Below are positions 28,599-36,654 of a stretch of DNA of 64,000 nucleotides, in pieces. Below the pieces are notes generated by a model. That model made no database searches. It saw only the letters and a list, made by a program, of their open reading frames with translations, and was not told the DNA's origin. The stretch's first letter is position 1. Each line of letters opens with the position of its first letter. The DNA comes from Bradyrhizobium lablabi (lineage in GTDB: Bacteria > Pseudomonadota > Alphaproteobacteria > Rhizobiales > Xanthobacteraceae): NCBI RefSeq assembly GCF_018129385.1, contig NZ_JAFCLN010000018.1, forward strand, positions 1 through 64,000. Direction: 5' to 3'. Position numbers and translations under genes: made by a program.

Positions 28599-29819
28599 TT
28601 AGACGCGCGCCGCCGGCGGCAGCGGAAGATCAAGCAGCAGCTTGCCGTAGATTTCGCCGATGGCTTCCGGCTGTAGCAGCATATGCGTGCTCATGGCATG
28701 AACGTCGCGGAACAGCCGCTCGATGCGGGTGCCGGTCGGCAGCACGGAGCTGCCGAGCCCGGCGAACAGCCGCTGCGCGGTCTGTAGCGCAAGGCGTGAA
28801 GCGATCGCAATGCGGGTGCGCATCGCCGCGCGTTCGAGCAGGCTGACGCTGCCGCTGCGTTCGGCCTCACGCACGATGAGGTCGGCATCGTCGAGCAAGG
28901 CGCGGCGCAGGATCGCGAGCGTGGCCTCTCCCGTCGCCGCCTCGATCTGCGCAACGCGATCGTCGACCAGCACCCTTTGTGCCGCAGGGCTGACCTTCTT
29001 CTTCACGATCGCACGAAACTCCTCGGCGACGGCGGAGGCCACGCCCAGGGTCGGAGCGAGCGTCGACATCGCATTGATGGCGTTGAGCGGCGCGTCGCTG
29101 ATCGGGCCATGATGCGGACAGGTCGGATCGCGGCCACCCTCCTGCAACACCTGCCAGTTCATCCAGCGATGCGCGGGCACGAAGGTCTTGGTCAGCGAGA
29201 TATCCTTGCTGCCGGTGCCGCGCATCCCGAGCACGTTCCAGCTCTGATGATCGACGGCGAATTCCTTCGTCGGCACCAGTACGACATGCATCACGGCATG
29301 GCCATCGACCGGCACCGGCACCAGCAGCCCCGCCCAGGTGGCGGCATCGATCCCGGATGCGTAGCGCCAGCGTCCGCTCAGCAGCATGCCATCAGCGACA
29401 TGCTCGACCTCGATGTCCGAGCCGACGCCGCCGGTCAGCAAGGACACGATGGTCGGCTTTCCGGAAAGGAAGACGTCGCGCTGCGCCTCGTCCGAGAATT
29501 TTCCGATCATCACCACGTTTGCGCTCGACAGGCCGAGGATCCAGGCGGTCGACGAGCAGCCGCGGGCGATGGCATAAGTCGCTTCCCAGGCCGCGCGCGG
29601 CTCGAGGCCGAGCCCGCCATAGCGGCTCGGCTGCGTGATGCGGAACAGTCCTTCATCGACCAGCCGCCCGGTGACGTCGGGCGGCAGGGAGCGCCGCTGC
29701 TCGATCTCGGCGGCCTTGCCGCGCAGCCATTCCCCGGTGCGTTCGGCGCGCGCGAGGACCGCGGCAACCGGATCGGCAGCCTCTTCACGCTCGGCCTGAA
29801 CCGGCGCCATTGACGACAT
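28599..29819 (-). CDS. Flavin-dependent monooxygenase, acyl-CoA dehydrogenase fold (HsaA/HpaB C2-like)
   Basis: 406 residues. The acyl-CoA dehydrogenase-like fold is seen in RLVDEGLFRITQPSRYGGLG, ARGCSSTAWILGLSSANVVM, NVLGMRGTGSKDISL and the C-terminal LFAGLGSSVLPTGTRIERLF followed by RDVHAMSTHM. These are the marks of group D flavin monooxygenases (HsaA, p-hydroxyphenylacetate C2), which use reduced flavin to hydroxylate a phenol ortho to its hydroxyl. There is no CoA dehydrogenase catalytic glutamate loop. The reductase at 30618 would supply the flavin, and the catechol formed would be cut by the enzyme at 27056. Confidence 0.85.
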   Translation of the reverse strand: MSSMAPVQAEREEAADPVAAVLARAERTGEWLRGKAAEIEQRRSLPPDVTGRLVDEGLFRITQPSRYGGLGLEPRAAWEATYAIARGCSSTAWILGLSSANVVMIGKFSDEAQRDVFLSGKPTIVSLLTGGVGSDIEVEHVADGMLLSGRWRYASGIDAATWAGLLVPVPVDGHAVMHVVLVPTKEFAVDHQSWNVLGMRGTGSKDISLTKTFVPAHRWMNWQVLQEGGRDPTCPHHGPISDAPLNAINAMSTLAPTLGVASAVAEEFRAIVKKKVSPAAQRVLVDDRVAQIEAATGEATLAILRRALLDDADLIVREAERSGSVSLLERAAMRTRIAIASRLALQTAQRLFAGLGSSVLPTGTRIERLFRDVHAMSTHMLLQPEAIGEIYGKLLLDLPLPPAARV

Positions 29820-29876
29820 GGGGACCTCCGGGGGAAGTTGATGAAAATGACGCTAGATCACCGTCCTGTCGCAGCG

Positions 29877-29892
29877 CTGTATCGCCCTATAC
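29877..29892 (-). promoter_or_regulatory. CTGTATCGCC motif, copy 2
   Basis: CTGTATCGCCCTATAC, with GTAT/ATAC as inverted ends, is 58 bases upstream of the flavin monooxygenase start and 34 bases upstream of the divergent Crp/Fnr gene at 29926. It could therefore serve both activation and autoregulation. Confidence 0.6.
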
Positions 29893-29925
29893 GAGTTTGA
29901 CGGACTTTTCGCGTTACAGAGCCGG

Positions 29926-30603
29926 ATGCTCATGAGCCGCACGTCGAAGAGAAAGCTCGGTACATGGCGGATCGACCGCGAGCTGGTCGAGATGCTCACC
30001 GGCCATGCCGCCTATGGGCGGCGCCGGAAGTTCAGGAAGAACGCGGTGCTGTACGAGCAGGGCGAGATCTCGAGCTGCTTCTATTTCGTGCTGAAGGGCC
30101 TGGTGCAGATCTCGATCTTCCGCGTCGACGGCGCGGAGGTCGTGCTCGAGCTGATGGGCCCCAACACGATCTGCGGCGAAGGCGCGGCGTTCGATGGTCT
30201 GCCGCGGTTTTCGAGCGCGGTTGCGGTCGAGGACACCGAAACCATCGAGTTCGATTCGACGCGGCTCGGCGCTGCCTTCCGCGATCATCCCGAATTTGCC
30301 AGCTCGCTGCTGCGCATTACCAGCCTCAAGCAGCGCGTGCTTGCGATACGCCTGAAGCACCTGACGTCGCGCGAGCCGCAGGAGCGCATCATGGAATTGC
30401 TGACGCGGCTGGAAGAAATGTTCGCGATCGAGCATCCCAAGGGACGCCTGCTGGTGACCCAGCTCACCCACGAGCAGATCGCGGCCATGACGGGAACCTC
30501 GCGCGTGACCGTGACGCGGACGCTCCAGCGGCTCCGCGAGCAGGGCCGGATCGCGATCCTGGAAGGACACATCCTGCTGCTGGGGAAACGCCCGGCGCGT
30601 TAG
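29926..30603 (+). CDS. Crp/Fnr family transcriptional regulator (paralogue 1)
   Basis: 225 residues. An N-terminal cyclic-nucleotide-binding-type barrel includes NAVLYEQGEISSCFYFVLKG and GEGAAFDGLPRFSSAVAVED; the C-terminal winged helix is VTQLTHEQIAAMTGTSRVTV followed by TRTLQRL. No FNR-type N-terminal cysteine cluster is present. In the recognition helix (SRVTVTR) valine replaces the glutamate of CRP (SRETVGR). It shares GEGAAFDGLPRFSSA exactly with the regulator at 31206, so the two are paralogues. It sits divergent to the monooxygenase gene and probably controls the pathway. ATG 29932 is an alternative start. Confidence 0.88.
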   Translation: MLMSRTSKRKLGTWRIDRELVEMLTGHAAYGRRRKFRKNAVLYEQGEISSCFYFVLKGLVQISIFRVDGAEVVLELMGPNTICGEGAAFDGLPRFSSAVAVEDTETIEFDSTRLGAAFRDHPEFASSLLRITSLKQRVLAIRLKHLTSREPQERIMELLTRLEEMFAIEHPKGRLLVTQLTHEQIAAMTGTSRVTVTRTLQRLREQGRIAILEGHILLLGKRPAR

Positions 30604-30617
30604 ACCCGCGGGAGCAG

Positions 30618-31106
30618 TCAGGCCAGCCGGCTGTAGCGGCCCTCATGATAGACCAGCGGCCGCTCGGCGGCTTCCGGCGCCAGGATATCCCTGACGCGGC
30701 CGACGATGATGCGGTGATCGCCGCCGGGGTAGACGCTATCCACCTCGCAGAACAAGGCGCCGTTGCTGTCGGGAATGGCAAGCCAGCCGCCGTGGCGGCG
30801 GCAGCGCGCGGCATCCCAGCCCTCGCCCTTGTTCGTGTCCTTGCCTGCGAAATGACCCGACACATCCTGTTGCGCGGCGGTGAGGATATTGACGGAGAAC
30901 AGGCCCTGCTCGATCACGCAAGCGCCGGTGCGGCTGCTGTTGCCGGCGCAGAACAGCAGCAGCGGCGGCTCGAGGCTGAGCGACGTCAGTGAATTGACGG
31001 TGGCGCCGACCGGACCCTCGCGCGCTGCCGTGAGGATCACGGCAACGCCGGTCGTGAAGCGGCCCATCATCTGCCGAAACGATGGAGCTGTGTGTGCTGC
31101 ATTCAT
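30618..31106 (-). CDS. Flavin reductase (HpaC/HsaB-like)
   Basis: 162 residues from ATG 31106, following GGAGGCG. Flavin-reductase-like split barrel: FRQMMGRFTTGVAVILTAA, GATVNSLTSLSLEPPLLLFC and a SSRTGACVIEQGLFSVNIL block, ending HRIIVGRVRDI. These small NAD(P)H:FMN/FAD oxidoreductases supply reduced flavin to a partner oxygenase. The obvious partner is the monooxygenase at 28599, although a Crp/Fnr gene lies between them on the other strand. The CTGTATCGCC motif at 31158 precedes it at the same distance as for its partner. Confidence 0.9.
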   Translation of the reverse strand: MNAAHTAPSFRQMMGRFTTGVAVILTAAREGPVGATVNSLTSLSLEPPLLLFCAGNSSRTGACVIEQGLFSVNILTAAQQDVSGHFAGKDTNKGEGWDAARCRRHGGWLAIPDSNGALFCEVDSVYPGGDHRIIVGRVRDILAPEAAERPLVYHEGRYSRLA

Positions 31107-31157
31107 GGTCGCCTCCTCCCATGCTGGAGACAGGCTACGGCAGGCGGCGACATGAGG

Positions 31158-31172
31158 CTGTATCGCCATACA
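31158..31172 (-). promoter_or_regulatory. CTGTATCGCC motif, copy 3
   Basis: CTGTATCGCCATACA contains the perfect inverted repeat TGTAT-CGCC-ATACA, the best symmetric of the three copies. It is 52 bases upstream of the flavin reductase start and just 34 bases from the end of the second Crp/Fnr gene. Confidence 0.6.
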
Positions 31173-31205
31173 CAGGCAATATGAGAATCCGTGGGGCGCG
31201 CTACT

Positions 31206-31892
31206 CTAGTTCGTGAGCGACCCGGCTTGCGGACGCACCAGCTCGTAGCGGCCGCGCTCGCAGCGCACAGCGCCCTCGCGCCGCAATTTCTGCATCGCGC
31301 GCGTGACCGTGATCCGCGAGGCGCCGATCAGGCTTGCGATCTGCTGATGGGTCAACACGATCGCCGACGAATCCGGAAAGCTGATCTGCGAGAGCAGCTC
31401 GGTGATCCGCACCTCCGGCGAGGCCTGCGCCACCTGCACCAGGCGGCTTGCCAGGGTGCGCTGCTTCAGCGCGATGGTCTGGGCAATCGATGCGGCCAGT
31501 TCGACATCGGCGGACATCAGCTTGCAGAACTCGCCGACGGGAACGACCAGCACCTCGCTCGGCTCGAGCGCGCTCGCACTCGAGAAGCGCGGCAGGCCGT
31601 CGAAGGCGGCGCCTTCGCCGCAAAGCGCGCCCGTCCCGACGATATCGATCATCAATTCCTGGCCGCCGACACCCAGCATCGTGATCCCGATGCGGCCGGA
31701 AACGACGACGTAAACGTTGGTCCCGGTCTCGCCTTGTCGATACAGCGATCCGCCTTTCGGAAACTTGCGACGCGCGAGCGTTGGCGCGACCTCGAACAGA
31801 CGAACCAGCATCGACGCGGGAACCCGCAGCGTTTCACTCGCCTCTGCCCGCCTGCCCGCTGCCAATGGCGAAGACACGGTGCCGTCAGACAT
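31206..31892 (-). CDS. Crp/Fnr family transcriptional regulator (paralogue 2)
   Basis: 228 residues from ATG 31892, which follows AGGAGGG; the open frame to 32078 is not supported by a ribosome site. Sensor barrel segments FPKGGSLYRQGETGTNVYVV and GEGAAFDGLPRFSSASALEP; HTH IVLTHQQIASLIGASRITV with TRAMQKL. The CRP glutamate of the recognition helix is isoleucine here (SRITVTR), as it is valine in paralogue 1, so both should read an operator unlike the TTGA half-site. It is leftward, upstream of the flavin reductase, with motif copy 3 between them. Confidence 0.88.
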   Translation of the reverse strand: MSDGTVSSPLAAGRRAEASETLRVPASMLVRLFEVAPTLARRKFPKGGSLYRQGETGTNVYVVVSGRIGITMLGVGGQELMIDIVGTGALCGEGAAFDGLPRFSSASALEPSEVLVVPVGEFCKLMSADVELAASIAQTIALKQRTLASRLVQVAQASPEVRITELLSQISFPDSSAIVLTHQQIASLIGASRITVTRAMQKLRREGAVRCERGRYELVRPQAGSLTN

Positions 31893-32166
31893 GTTGACCC
31901 TCCTGTTGCCTTCAACAAGGTACCCACCGGCGTCCCGTTCGGCTACAGGCATCGCATACCATCGTTGCCGAAGGTGCAAGCGGCGCAGTGCCGATAACGG
32001 AGACGCCGCCGGCAATCTCTGCGGGTGTGCCATACATTGTCCGCCCCAGAAATGGCAAAAGGGCCGGATAGCACGCAAAGGGCCATCGGAGAGCGTTCAG
32101 CGAACTGGCGTGAAAGTGTCCGTGGTATCACGGCCGCAAGCGGCGCTGCCCATCGTGAGCGATGAG

Positions 32167-32180
32167 TTGCGCAGGATCAA
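32167..32180 (+). promoter_or_regulatory. FNR/FixK-type box before alcohol dehydrogenase
   Basis: TTGCGCAGGATCAA matches TTGAT-N4-ATCAA at 8 of 10 positions. Its centre is 64 bases upstream of the ATG at 32238, compatible with a class II activator position near -41. The rest of the 345-base gap 31893-32237 shows no gene. Confidence 0.5.
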
Positions 32181-32237
32181 ACGCACTTTGCGATTTCGCG
32201 CGAAAATGCTCATGCTTTCGCATCGGGAGAGTTCCGC

Positions 32238-33221
32238 ATGTATGCAATGGTTCTCGCCGCCCCCGGTGCGGCCCTTACGATGCAGGAGCGGCCGGAGCCC
32301 GCGCCAGGCGCCGGCGAGGTGCGCGTCAGGGTGAGTGCCTGCGGCGTCTGCCGCACCGATCTGCATGTCGTCGATGGTGAACTGCCCGATATCCGCTATC
32401 CGATCGTGCCCGGACACGAAGTCGTCGGCCGGATCGATGCGGTCGGCGCCGGCGTGACCGAGCTAACGCCGGACATGCGGGTCGGTGTGCCCTGGCTGGG
32501 CTGGACCTGCGGCCATTGCACGTACTGCGATAGCGGGCAGGAAAATCTCTGCGACCGTCCGCAATTCACCGGCTATACCCGCGACGGCGGCTTTGCCACC
32601 CATCTGGTGGCCGACGCCCGCTACTGCTTTCCGCTCGGCGAGGACGGCGATGACGTTTCGCTGGCGCCCCTGCTCTGCGCCGGACTGATCGGCTGGCGCT
32701 CGCTGGTGATGGCAGGCGGCGGCAAGCATATCGGCATCTATGGCTTTGGCGCGGCGGGCCACATCGTGGCGCAGGTCGCCCATTGGCAGGGCCGTTCGGT
32801 CTACGCCTTCACGCGCAACGGCGACGAAGAGGCGCAGCAGCTTGCGCGCTCGCTCGGCGCAGTCTGGGCCGGCGCATCGGAGGATGCACCGCCGGCCGCG
32901 CTCGACGCCGCGATCATCTACGCGCCGGTCGGCGCGCTGGTGCCGTTCGCCTTGCGCGCAGTGCGCAAGGGCGGGCGCGTGATCTGCGCGGGCATTCATA
33001 TGTCCGACATCCCTGCCTTTCCCTACAGCATTCTCTGGCAGGAGCGGCAGCTTGTCTCGGTCGCCAATCTGACCCGGCAGGATGGTATCGACTTTCTCAA
33101 GGTCGCCGCGCAGGCGAACATCACGACACACACCACCGCCTTTCCACTCGAGCGCGCCAATGAGGCACTGGCGCGGTTGCGCGAAGGAAAGCTGGTTGGC
33201 GCCGCGGTCCTGCGGCCGTGA
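32238..33221 (+). CDS. Zinc-dependent alcohol dehydrogenase (AdhA-like)
   Basis: 327 residues. Catalytic zinc ligands lie in [15 protein letters not shown] (Cys) and [13 protein letters not shown] (His-Glu). The structural zinc site is [17 protein letters not shown]. The NAD domain has [19 protein letters not shown]. It reduces aldehydes or oxidises alcohols, often ethanol, and such enzymes are commonly induced under low oxygen. A FixK-type box lies upstream. The stop overlaps the GTG start of the next gene (GTGA), so the two are translationally coupled. Confidence 0.9.
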   Translation: MYAMVLAAPGAALTMQERPEPAPGAGEVRVRVSACGVCRTDLHVVDGELPDIRYPIVPGHEVVGRIDAVGAGVTELTPDMRVGVPWLGWTCGHCTYCDSGQENLCDRPQFTGYTRDGGFATHLVADARYCFPLGEDGDDVSLAPLLCAGLIGWRSLVMAGGGKHIGIYGFGAAGHIVAQVAHWQGRSVYAFTRNGDEEAQQLARSLGAVWAGASEDAPPAALDAAIIYAPVGALVPFALRAVRKGGRVICAGIHMSDIPAFPYSILWQERQLVSVANLTRQDGIDFLKVAAQANITTHTTAFPLERANEALARLREGKLVGAAVLRP

Positions 33222-34756
33222 CGGATCCGGCGAAATCGCCCGCTGCCTCGGCTGCGTCCGGCCAGGACGAGGTCCTGGCGTTTCTCGCGCGAAGCACGGA
33301 GCGCATCGATACCCACGCCTCGATCGTGTTTCTCGGCGCCGACCACGCGCTGAAGGTGAAGCGCGCCGTCAAACTGCCGTTCCTCGACTATTCGACGCTG
33401 GAGAAGCGCAAGCACGCCTGCGAGGAGGAACTGGCGGTCAATGCTCGCAATGCGCCCAAAATCTATCGCCGCGTCGTAGCCGTCACGCGCGAGGCCAGCG
33501 GCCTAGCGCTGGATGGCAAGGGGCCGGTGGTTGAATGGGCGGTGGAAATGGCGCGGTTCGACGAGCGGCGCGCGCTCGACCATCTCGCTGCGGCCCATGC
33601 GCTTCCACCCGATGCCGCCGAGGCATTGGCCGAAACAATGCACGCCTCGCATGCCCGCGCACCCGTCGCCGACGGTTCGGCATGGCTGGCCTCGATCGCT
33701 GGCATCATCGACCGCAATACCGCGAATTTTCGCAAGCAAGGCGAATTGCCGGCCGGTGACGTCGATCGGCTGCATGAACTCAATCACCGGCACCTGCACG
33801 ACCTTTTCCCGCTGCTGCAACAGCGCGCCGCGGCTGGCCTGGTCCGCCGCTGTCACGGCGACGCGCATCTTGCCAACATCGTCATGATCGACGACGAGCC
33901 CGTTCTCTTCGACGCCATCGAATTCGATCCGGTGATTGCGACGACCGACGTGCTCTATGACCTCGCCTTCCCGATCATGGACTTCCTGCACTTCGGCGAA
34001 GAGGGCCCGGCAAACCGCCTGTTCAACGGCTATCTGGAGTCCGGCTGGCGCGAACACGGCGATGCGCTGGCGGTGCTGCCCTTGTTCCTTTCCATCCGCG
34101 CCGCGATCCGCGCGCTGGTGGCGTTTACCAAACGCGACCTGTATCCTGAGGATGCCACGTGCCTCGCCGATGCAAAGTCCTACTTCGCTCTGGCGCTGCG
34201 TCTTGCGACGCCGGCCAGGCCATCCCTGATCGCGATCGGCGGCCGCTCCGGCACCGGCAAGAGCGTGCTCGCGCGTGCCGTCGCGGCAGGCATCGCGCCG
34301 CCGCCCGGCGCGGTGCTGCTGCGCTCCGACCTCATTCGCAAGGAACTTGCCGGCGTCGATCCGCTGACGCGGCTACCAGCGTCCACCTACACGCGCGAGA
34401 GCTCGGAGAAAGTCTATGACGAGATGTTCGCGCGCGCCCGCAAGGTGCTGGCGCAGGGATATTCGGCGATCGTGGACGCCGCTTTTCTGATGGAGGCGGA
34501 GCGATGTGCGGCGGCCGAGATCGCGAAGGCGGCCGAAGCAGGCTTCTGCGGCCTGTTCCTGACGGCTGCCGCTGACGTCCGCGCGCGGCGCATTGGCTTG
34601 CGTCGCAACGATGCATCCGATGCCACCGAGCATGTGGCGCGGCTCCAGGAGGATATCGATACGGGGACGATCGAATGGCCGCTCATCGACGCAGCGGGGA
34701 CGCCTGAACAGACCCGCTCTCGCGCCACGGCGTTTCTGCCGCGATCCGGCACCTGA
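33218..34756 (+). CDS. Fused aminoglycoside phosphotransferase-like and AAA/kinase-like ATPase protein
   Basis: 512 residues from GTG 33218. The N-terminal half is an APH/kinase-like fold with the catalytic loop RRCHGDAHLANIVMIDD at about 211-227 and FDAIEFDPVIATTDVLYDLA as the following metal loop. The C-terminal half is a small P-loop kinase domain with Walker A GGRSGTGKS at 341-349 and a downstream LLRSDLIRKELAG typical of zeta-toxin/gluconate-kinase-like folds. Proteins of this two-domain type are widespread and of unknown role; aminoglycoside resistance is unlikely. Coupled to the alcohol dehydrogenase under the same FixK-type box. Confidence 0.85.
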   Translation: MTDPAKSPAASAASGQDEVLAFLARSTERIDTHASIVFLGADHALKVKRAVKLPFLDYSTLEKRKHACEEELAVNARNAPKIYRRVVAVTREASGLALDGKGPVVEWAVEMARFDERRALDHLAAAHALPPDAAEALAETMHASHARAPVADGSAWLASIAGIIDRNTANFRKQGELPAGDVDRLHELNHRHLHDLFPLLQQRAAAGLVRRCHGDAHLANIVMIDDEPVLFDAIEFDPVIATTDVLYDLAFPIMDFLHFGEEGPANRLFNGYLESGWREHGDALAVLPLFLSIRAAIRALVAFTKRDLYPEDATCLADAKSYFALALRLATPARPSLIAIGGRSGTGKSVLARAVAAGIAPPPGAVLLRSDLIRKELAGVDPLTRLPASTYTRESSEKVYDEMFARARKVLAQGYSAIVDAAFLMEAERCAAAEIAKAAEAGFCGLFLTAAADVRARRIGLRRNDASDATEHVARLQEDIDTGTIEWPLIDAAGTPEQTRSRATAFLPRSGT

Positions 34757-34779
34757 CGTTCGAGCATCCCGTTCAAAAT

Positions 34780-35244
34780 TCACTCAATGCTGTGGAACAT
34801 AGAGGCGGGGTGCATCGCCGAGCTGTCCTTGCGCCCCAGCCCCTCCTGCTTCAGCGCGTACAGCGTGCAGGTGTTCGGACAGTACTCGTCGCGCCGAGTC
34901 TCCTCGCACACGGTGAAATCGTGAGCGCAGCGCGATGCCGCCCTGCATGTGCCACACACCCGCTGTAGATCGTGCAGCACGTCGGGGTGCTTCCTCGCCA
35001 GCGATTCCTCCGTGAGCCCGAACTGCGCCAGGCGACGCTTCAGCAGATCGCCGCTCTCCTTGTTGTTGCAGATCGCAAAGAGCTCCAAGCGCGAAAGACC
35101 CAGACCATGCGCGATCTCGTCGACCTGATGGTCGTCCATACGGCGCAGCTCAAACGTCTCGGCGTTAACGGCAGCAAGCCGCTTTACGCGCGCGATCAGG
35201 CGGCCAATGACGGAAGTGTTCTGAAGGTTTGACGATACAGCCAT
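34780..35244 (-). CDS. Cysteine-rich DUF6455-like protein
   Basis: 154 residues. The first half is helical and charged (LRRMDDHQVDEIAHGLGLSR). The second half carries six of the seven cysteines, C97, C100, C106, C113, C122 and C126, in VCGTCRAASRCAHDF and the later EYCPNTCTLY; C59 is apart. This resembles the DUF6455 family of small proteobacterial proteins; the cysteine spacing could hold a metal or Fe-S cluster, which is inference. It begins 10 bases after a 47-residue membrane protein and behind a strong FNR-type box, so it is probably produced at low oxygen. Function unknown. Confidence 0.8.
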   Translation of the reverse strand: MAVSSNLQNTSVIGRLIARVKRLAAVNAETFELRRMDDHQVDEIAHGLGLSRLELFAICNNKESGDLLKRRLAQFGLTEESLARKHPDVLHDLQRVCGTCRAASRCAHDFTVCEETRRDEYCPNTCTLYALKQEGLGRKDSSAMHPASMFHSIE

Positions 35245-35254
35245 GTTGCCCCCA

Positions 35255-35398
35255 TCAGAACCCGCGACGTTTTACTTTTGCAGTTTCGCCGGCAGGAGAC
35301 ACCGTCCGGGTCCGGCGCTCCCCCCAGTACAAAACCGAACCGAAAATCACGAACACGCTGACGATGGCGGCGGAAACAAGCAGGGAATCTACGGGCAT
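35255..35398 (-). CDS. Small single-span membrane protein, 47 residues
   Basis: Short gene not usually called. ATG 35398 is preceded by AAAGGAGGACCGCG, a near-perfect Shine-Dalgarno sequence. The product starts MPVDSLLVSAAIVSVFVIFG, one transmembrane helix continuing through SVLYW, followed by a basic cytoplasmic tail (GERRTRT...KVKRRGF). It ends 10 bases before the Cys-rich protein gene, so the two form one unit behind the box at 35453. The topology (N-out, basic C-in) and size recall small subunits or regulators of membrane complexes such as cytochrome oxidases. No family recognised. Confidence 0.75.
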   Translation of the reverse strand: MPVDSLLVSAAIVSVFVIFGSVLYWGERRTRTVSPAGETAKVKRRGF

Positions 35399-35452
35399 CG
35401 CGGTCCTCCTTTGAGCTTGGGACCAGCGTGGCATGGAAACCCGCTTCCGTAT

Positions 35453-35466
35453 TTGAGCTGCATCAA
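35453..35466 (-). promoter_or_regulatory. FNR/FixK-type box before the small membrane protein
   Basis: TTGAGCTGCATCAA matches the TTGAT-N4-ATCAA consensus at 9 of 10. Its centre is 61 bases upstream of the ATG at 35398. It is the only recognisable element in the 147-base gap to the Mce operon, apart from a possible cytochrome-like coding remnant on the + strand. Confidence 0.65.
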
Positions 35467-35545
35467 GCTCCCACGTTCAGGCTCGAGACCGACCAGATCA
35501 ACGATGTGCTGCCTTATCTGAAAAGTCTGGAGTAGCGCCCCGCGC

Positions 35546-36649
35546 TCAAAGCTTTTGCACTGTCCAGGCGATCAGTTCCCGCGCAACATCAGCGAAAGCC
35601 GTATCGAAGGCAGCGATGACGCCTGACGGATCGACCCTGTCGACCGTCTGGCTTGCGCTGAACACGCGGGCGGCAACGACCTTGCCTTGCCTGGTCAGGA
35701 GCCGCGCCGAGAAGGCGATCTTTGCCGTCGGCGCCGAGCCCGCCTCTACCCGAAATTCACGGATATCGAGCAGGAGCTGGTAGTCCATCTCGACGCCATC
35801 GGCGCTTCGCAGCGGCGCATGCGCGATGTCGTAATTCTCAAAGCTCTGGATCAACTTTGCCTGCAACAGCCGCGGGATCGTGTCGGCCCATTGCGCGTTG
35901 GCGAACTCCGCCGAGTCATTGGCTGGCGAGAACAGGATGCGCTGCGTGTCGAGCATCACGACCGTCGAGGGCTCCGGGATCACGAGCTGCCCCTGCAACG
36001 GCTTACCGGGACTTGCGGGCGCGGGCGCGGCCTGCAAGTTGTAGACGGTCTTCGGCGGCGGCGTGCTGGCGCCGGTCATGCGCTCGAGGCCGCTGACGAT
36101 GCTGTCGAGCTTGCCGGTGTTGCGCGCCAGCCCGTCCGAGAAGGTCCGGAAGTTCGCGATCATGCCCTGCAACGGCTCGGCGTTTTCGGAGAGGATCGAA
36201 TCGACGCGGCGCAACGCATCGCGCGCGGCCTGCGTCATGCTCTGACCTGCGCCGGGCTCGGCAATCAGCGTCGGCACGTTGCCGGAAGCAGCAATCTCCT
36301 TGCCGCCTTCCAGCGCCACGACCGGCACACCGGTCAGGCCCTGGAAATCGAGCCCGACTTTGGTGTCGGAGCGCACCGGCGTGTCGGCGGCAACCGCGAT
36401 CGTCGCATTGACGCGGCGCGGATTGTCGGTGGCGAGCTTGAGTCCGGTGACCTCGCCGACGCGGATGCCGTTGAACAGCACGCTGGCGCCGACCAACAGG
36501 CCAGGCACCGACCCGTCGAATTGCACATGGTAGGTGCTCCGCGCGCCGATGCCGGTGGAATTGTGCAGCCAGTACACGAAGCCGAACACGGCCGCGATTG
36601 CCGCCAGGACGAAGGCGCCGACAACGATGAAGGGGGCTCTGGTTTCCAT
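35546..36649 (-). CDS. MlaD/Mce family protein with fused transport auxiliary domain
   Basis: 367 residues from ATG 36649; a TTG at 36658 overlapping the ATPase stop is an alternative. An N-terminal membrane anchor (FIVVGAFVLAAIAAVFGFVY) is followed by the MCE domain: HVQFDGSVPGLLVGASVLFN and GIRVGEVTGLKL at about 45-75. A helical middle includes AQSMTQAARDALRRVDS-like residues. From about 190 comes an ABC_trans_aux-like region (RILFSPANDSAEFANAQWAD), normally a separate lipoprotein (PqiC/MlaC-like partner). Periplasmic lipid shuttle component anchored in the inner membrane, working with the ATPase and permease upstream. Confidence 0.87.
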   Translation of the reverse strand: METRAPFIVVGAFVLAAIAAVFGFVYWLHNSTGIGARSTYHVQFDGSVPGLLVGASVLFNGIRVGEVTGLKLATDNPRRVNATIAVAADTPVRSDTKVGLDFQGLTGVPVVALEGGKEIAASGNVPTLIAEPGAGQSMTQAARDALRRVDSILSENAEPLQGMIANFRTFSDGLARNTGKLDSIVSGLERMTGASTPPPKTVYNLQAAPAPASPGKPLQGQLVIPEPSTVVMLDTQRILFSPANDSAEFANAQWADTIPRLLQAKLIQSFENYDIAHAPLRSADGVEMDYQLLLDIREFRVEAGSAPTAKIAFSARLLTRQGKVVAARVFSASQTVDRVDPSGVIAAFDTAFADVARELIAWTVQKL

Positions 36650-36654
36650 GTCGA

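Noticed and set aside
33218-34756. Aminoglycoside resistance gene
   Set aside because: Only the APH-like catalytic loop is shared. The fused P-loop kinase domain and chromosomal metabolic context do not fit a resistance enzyme.
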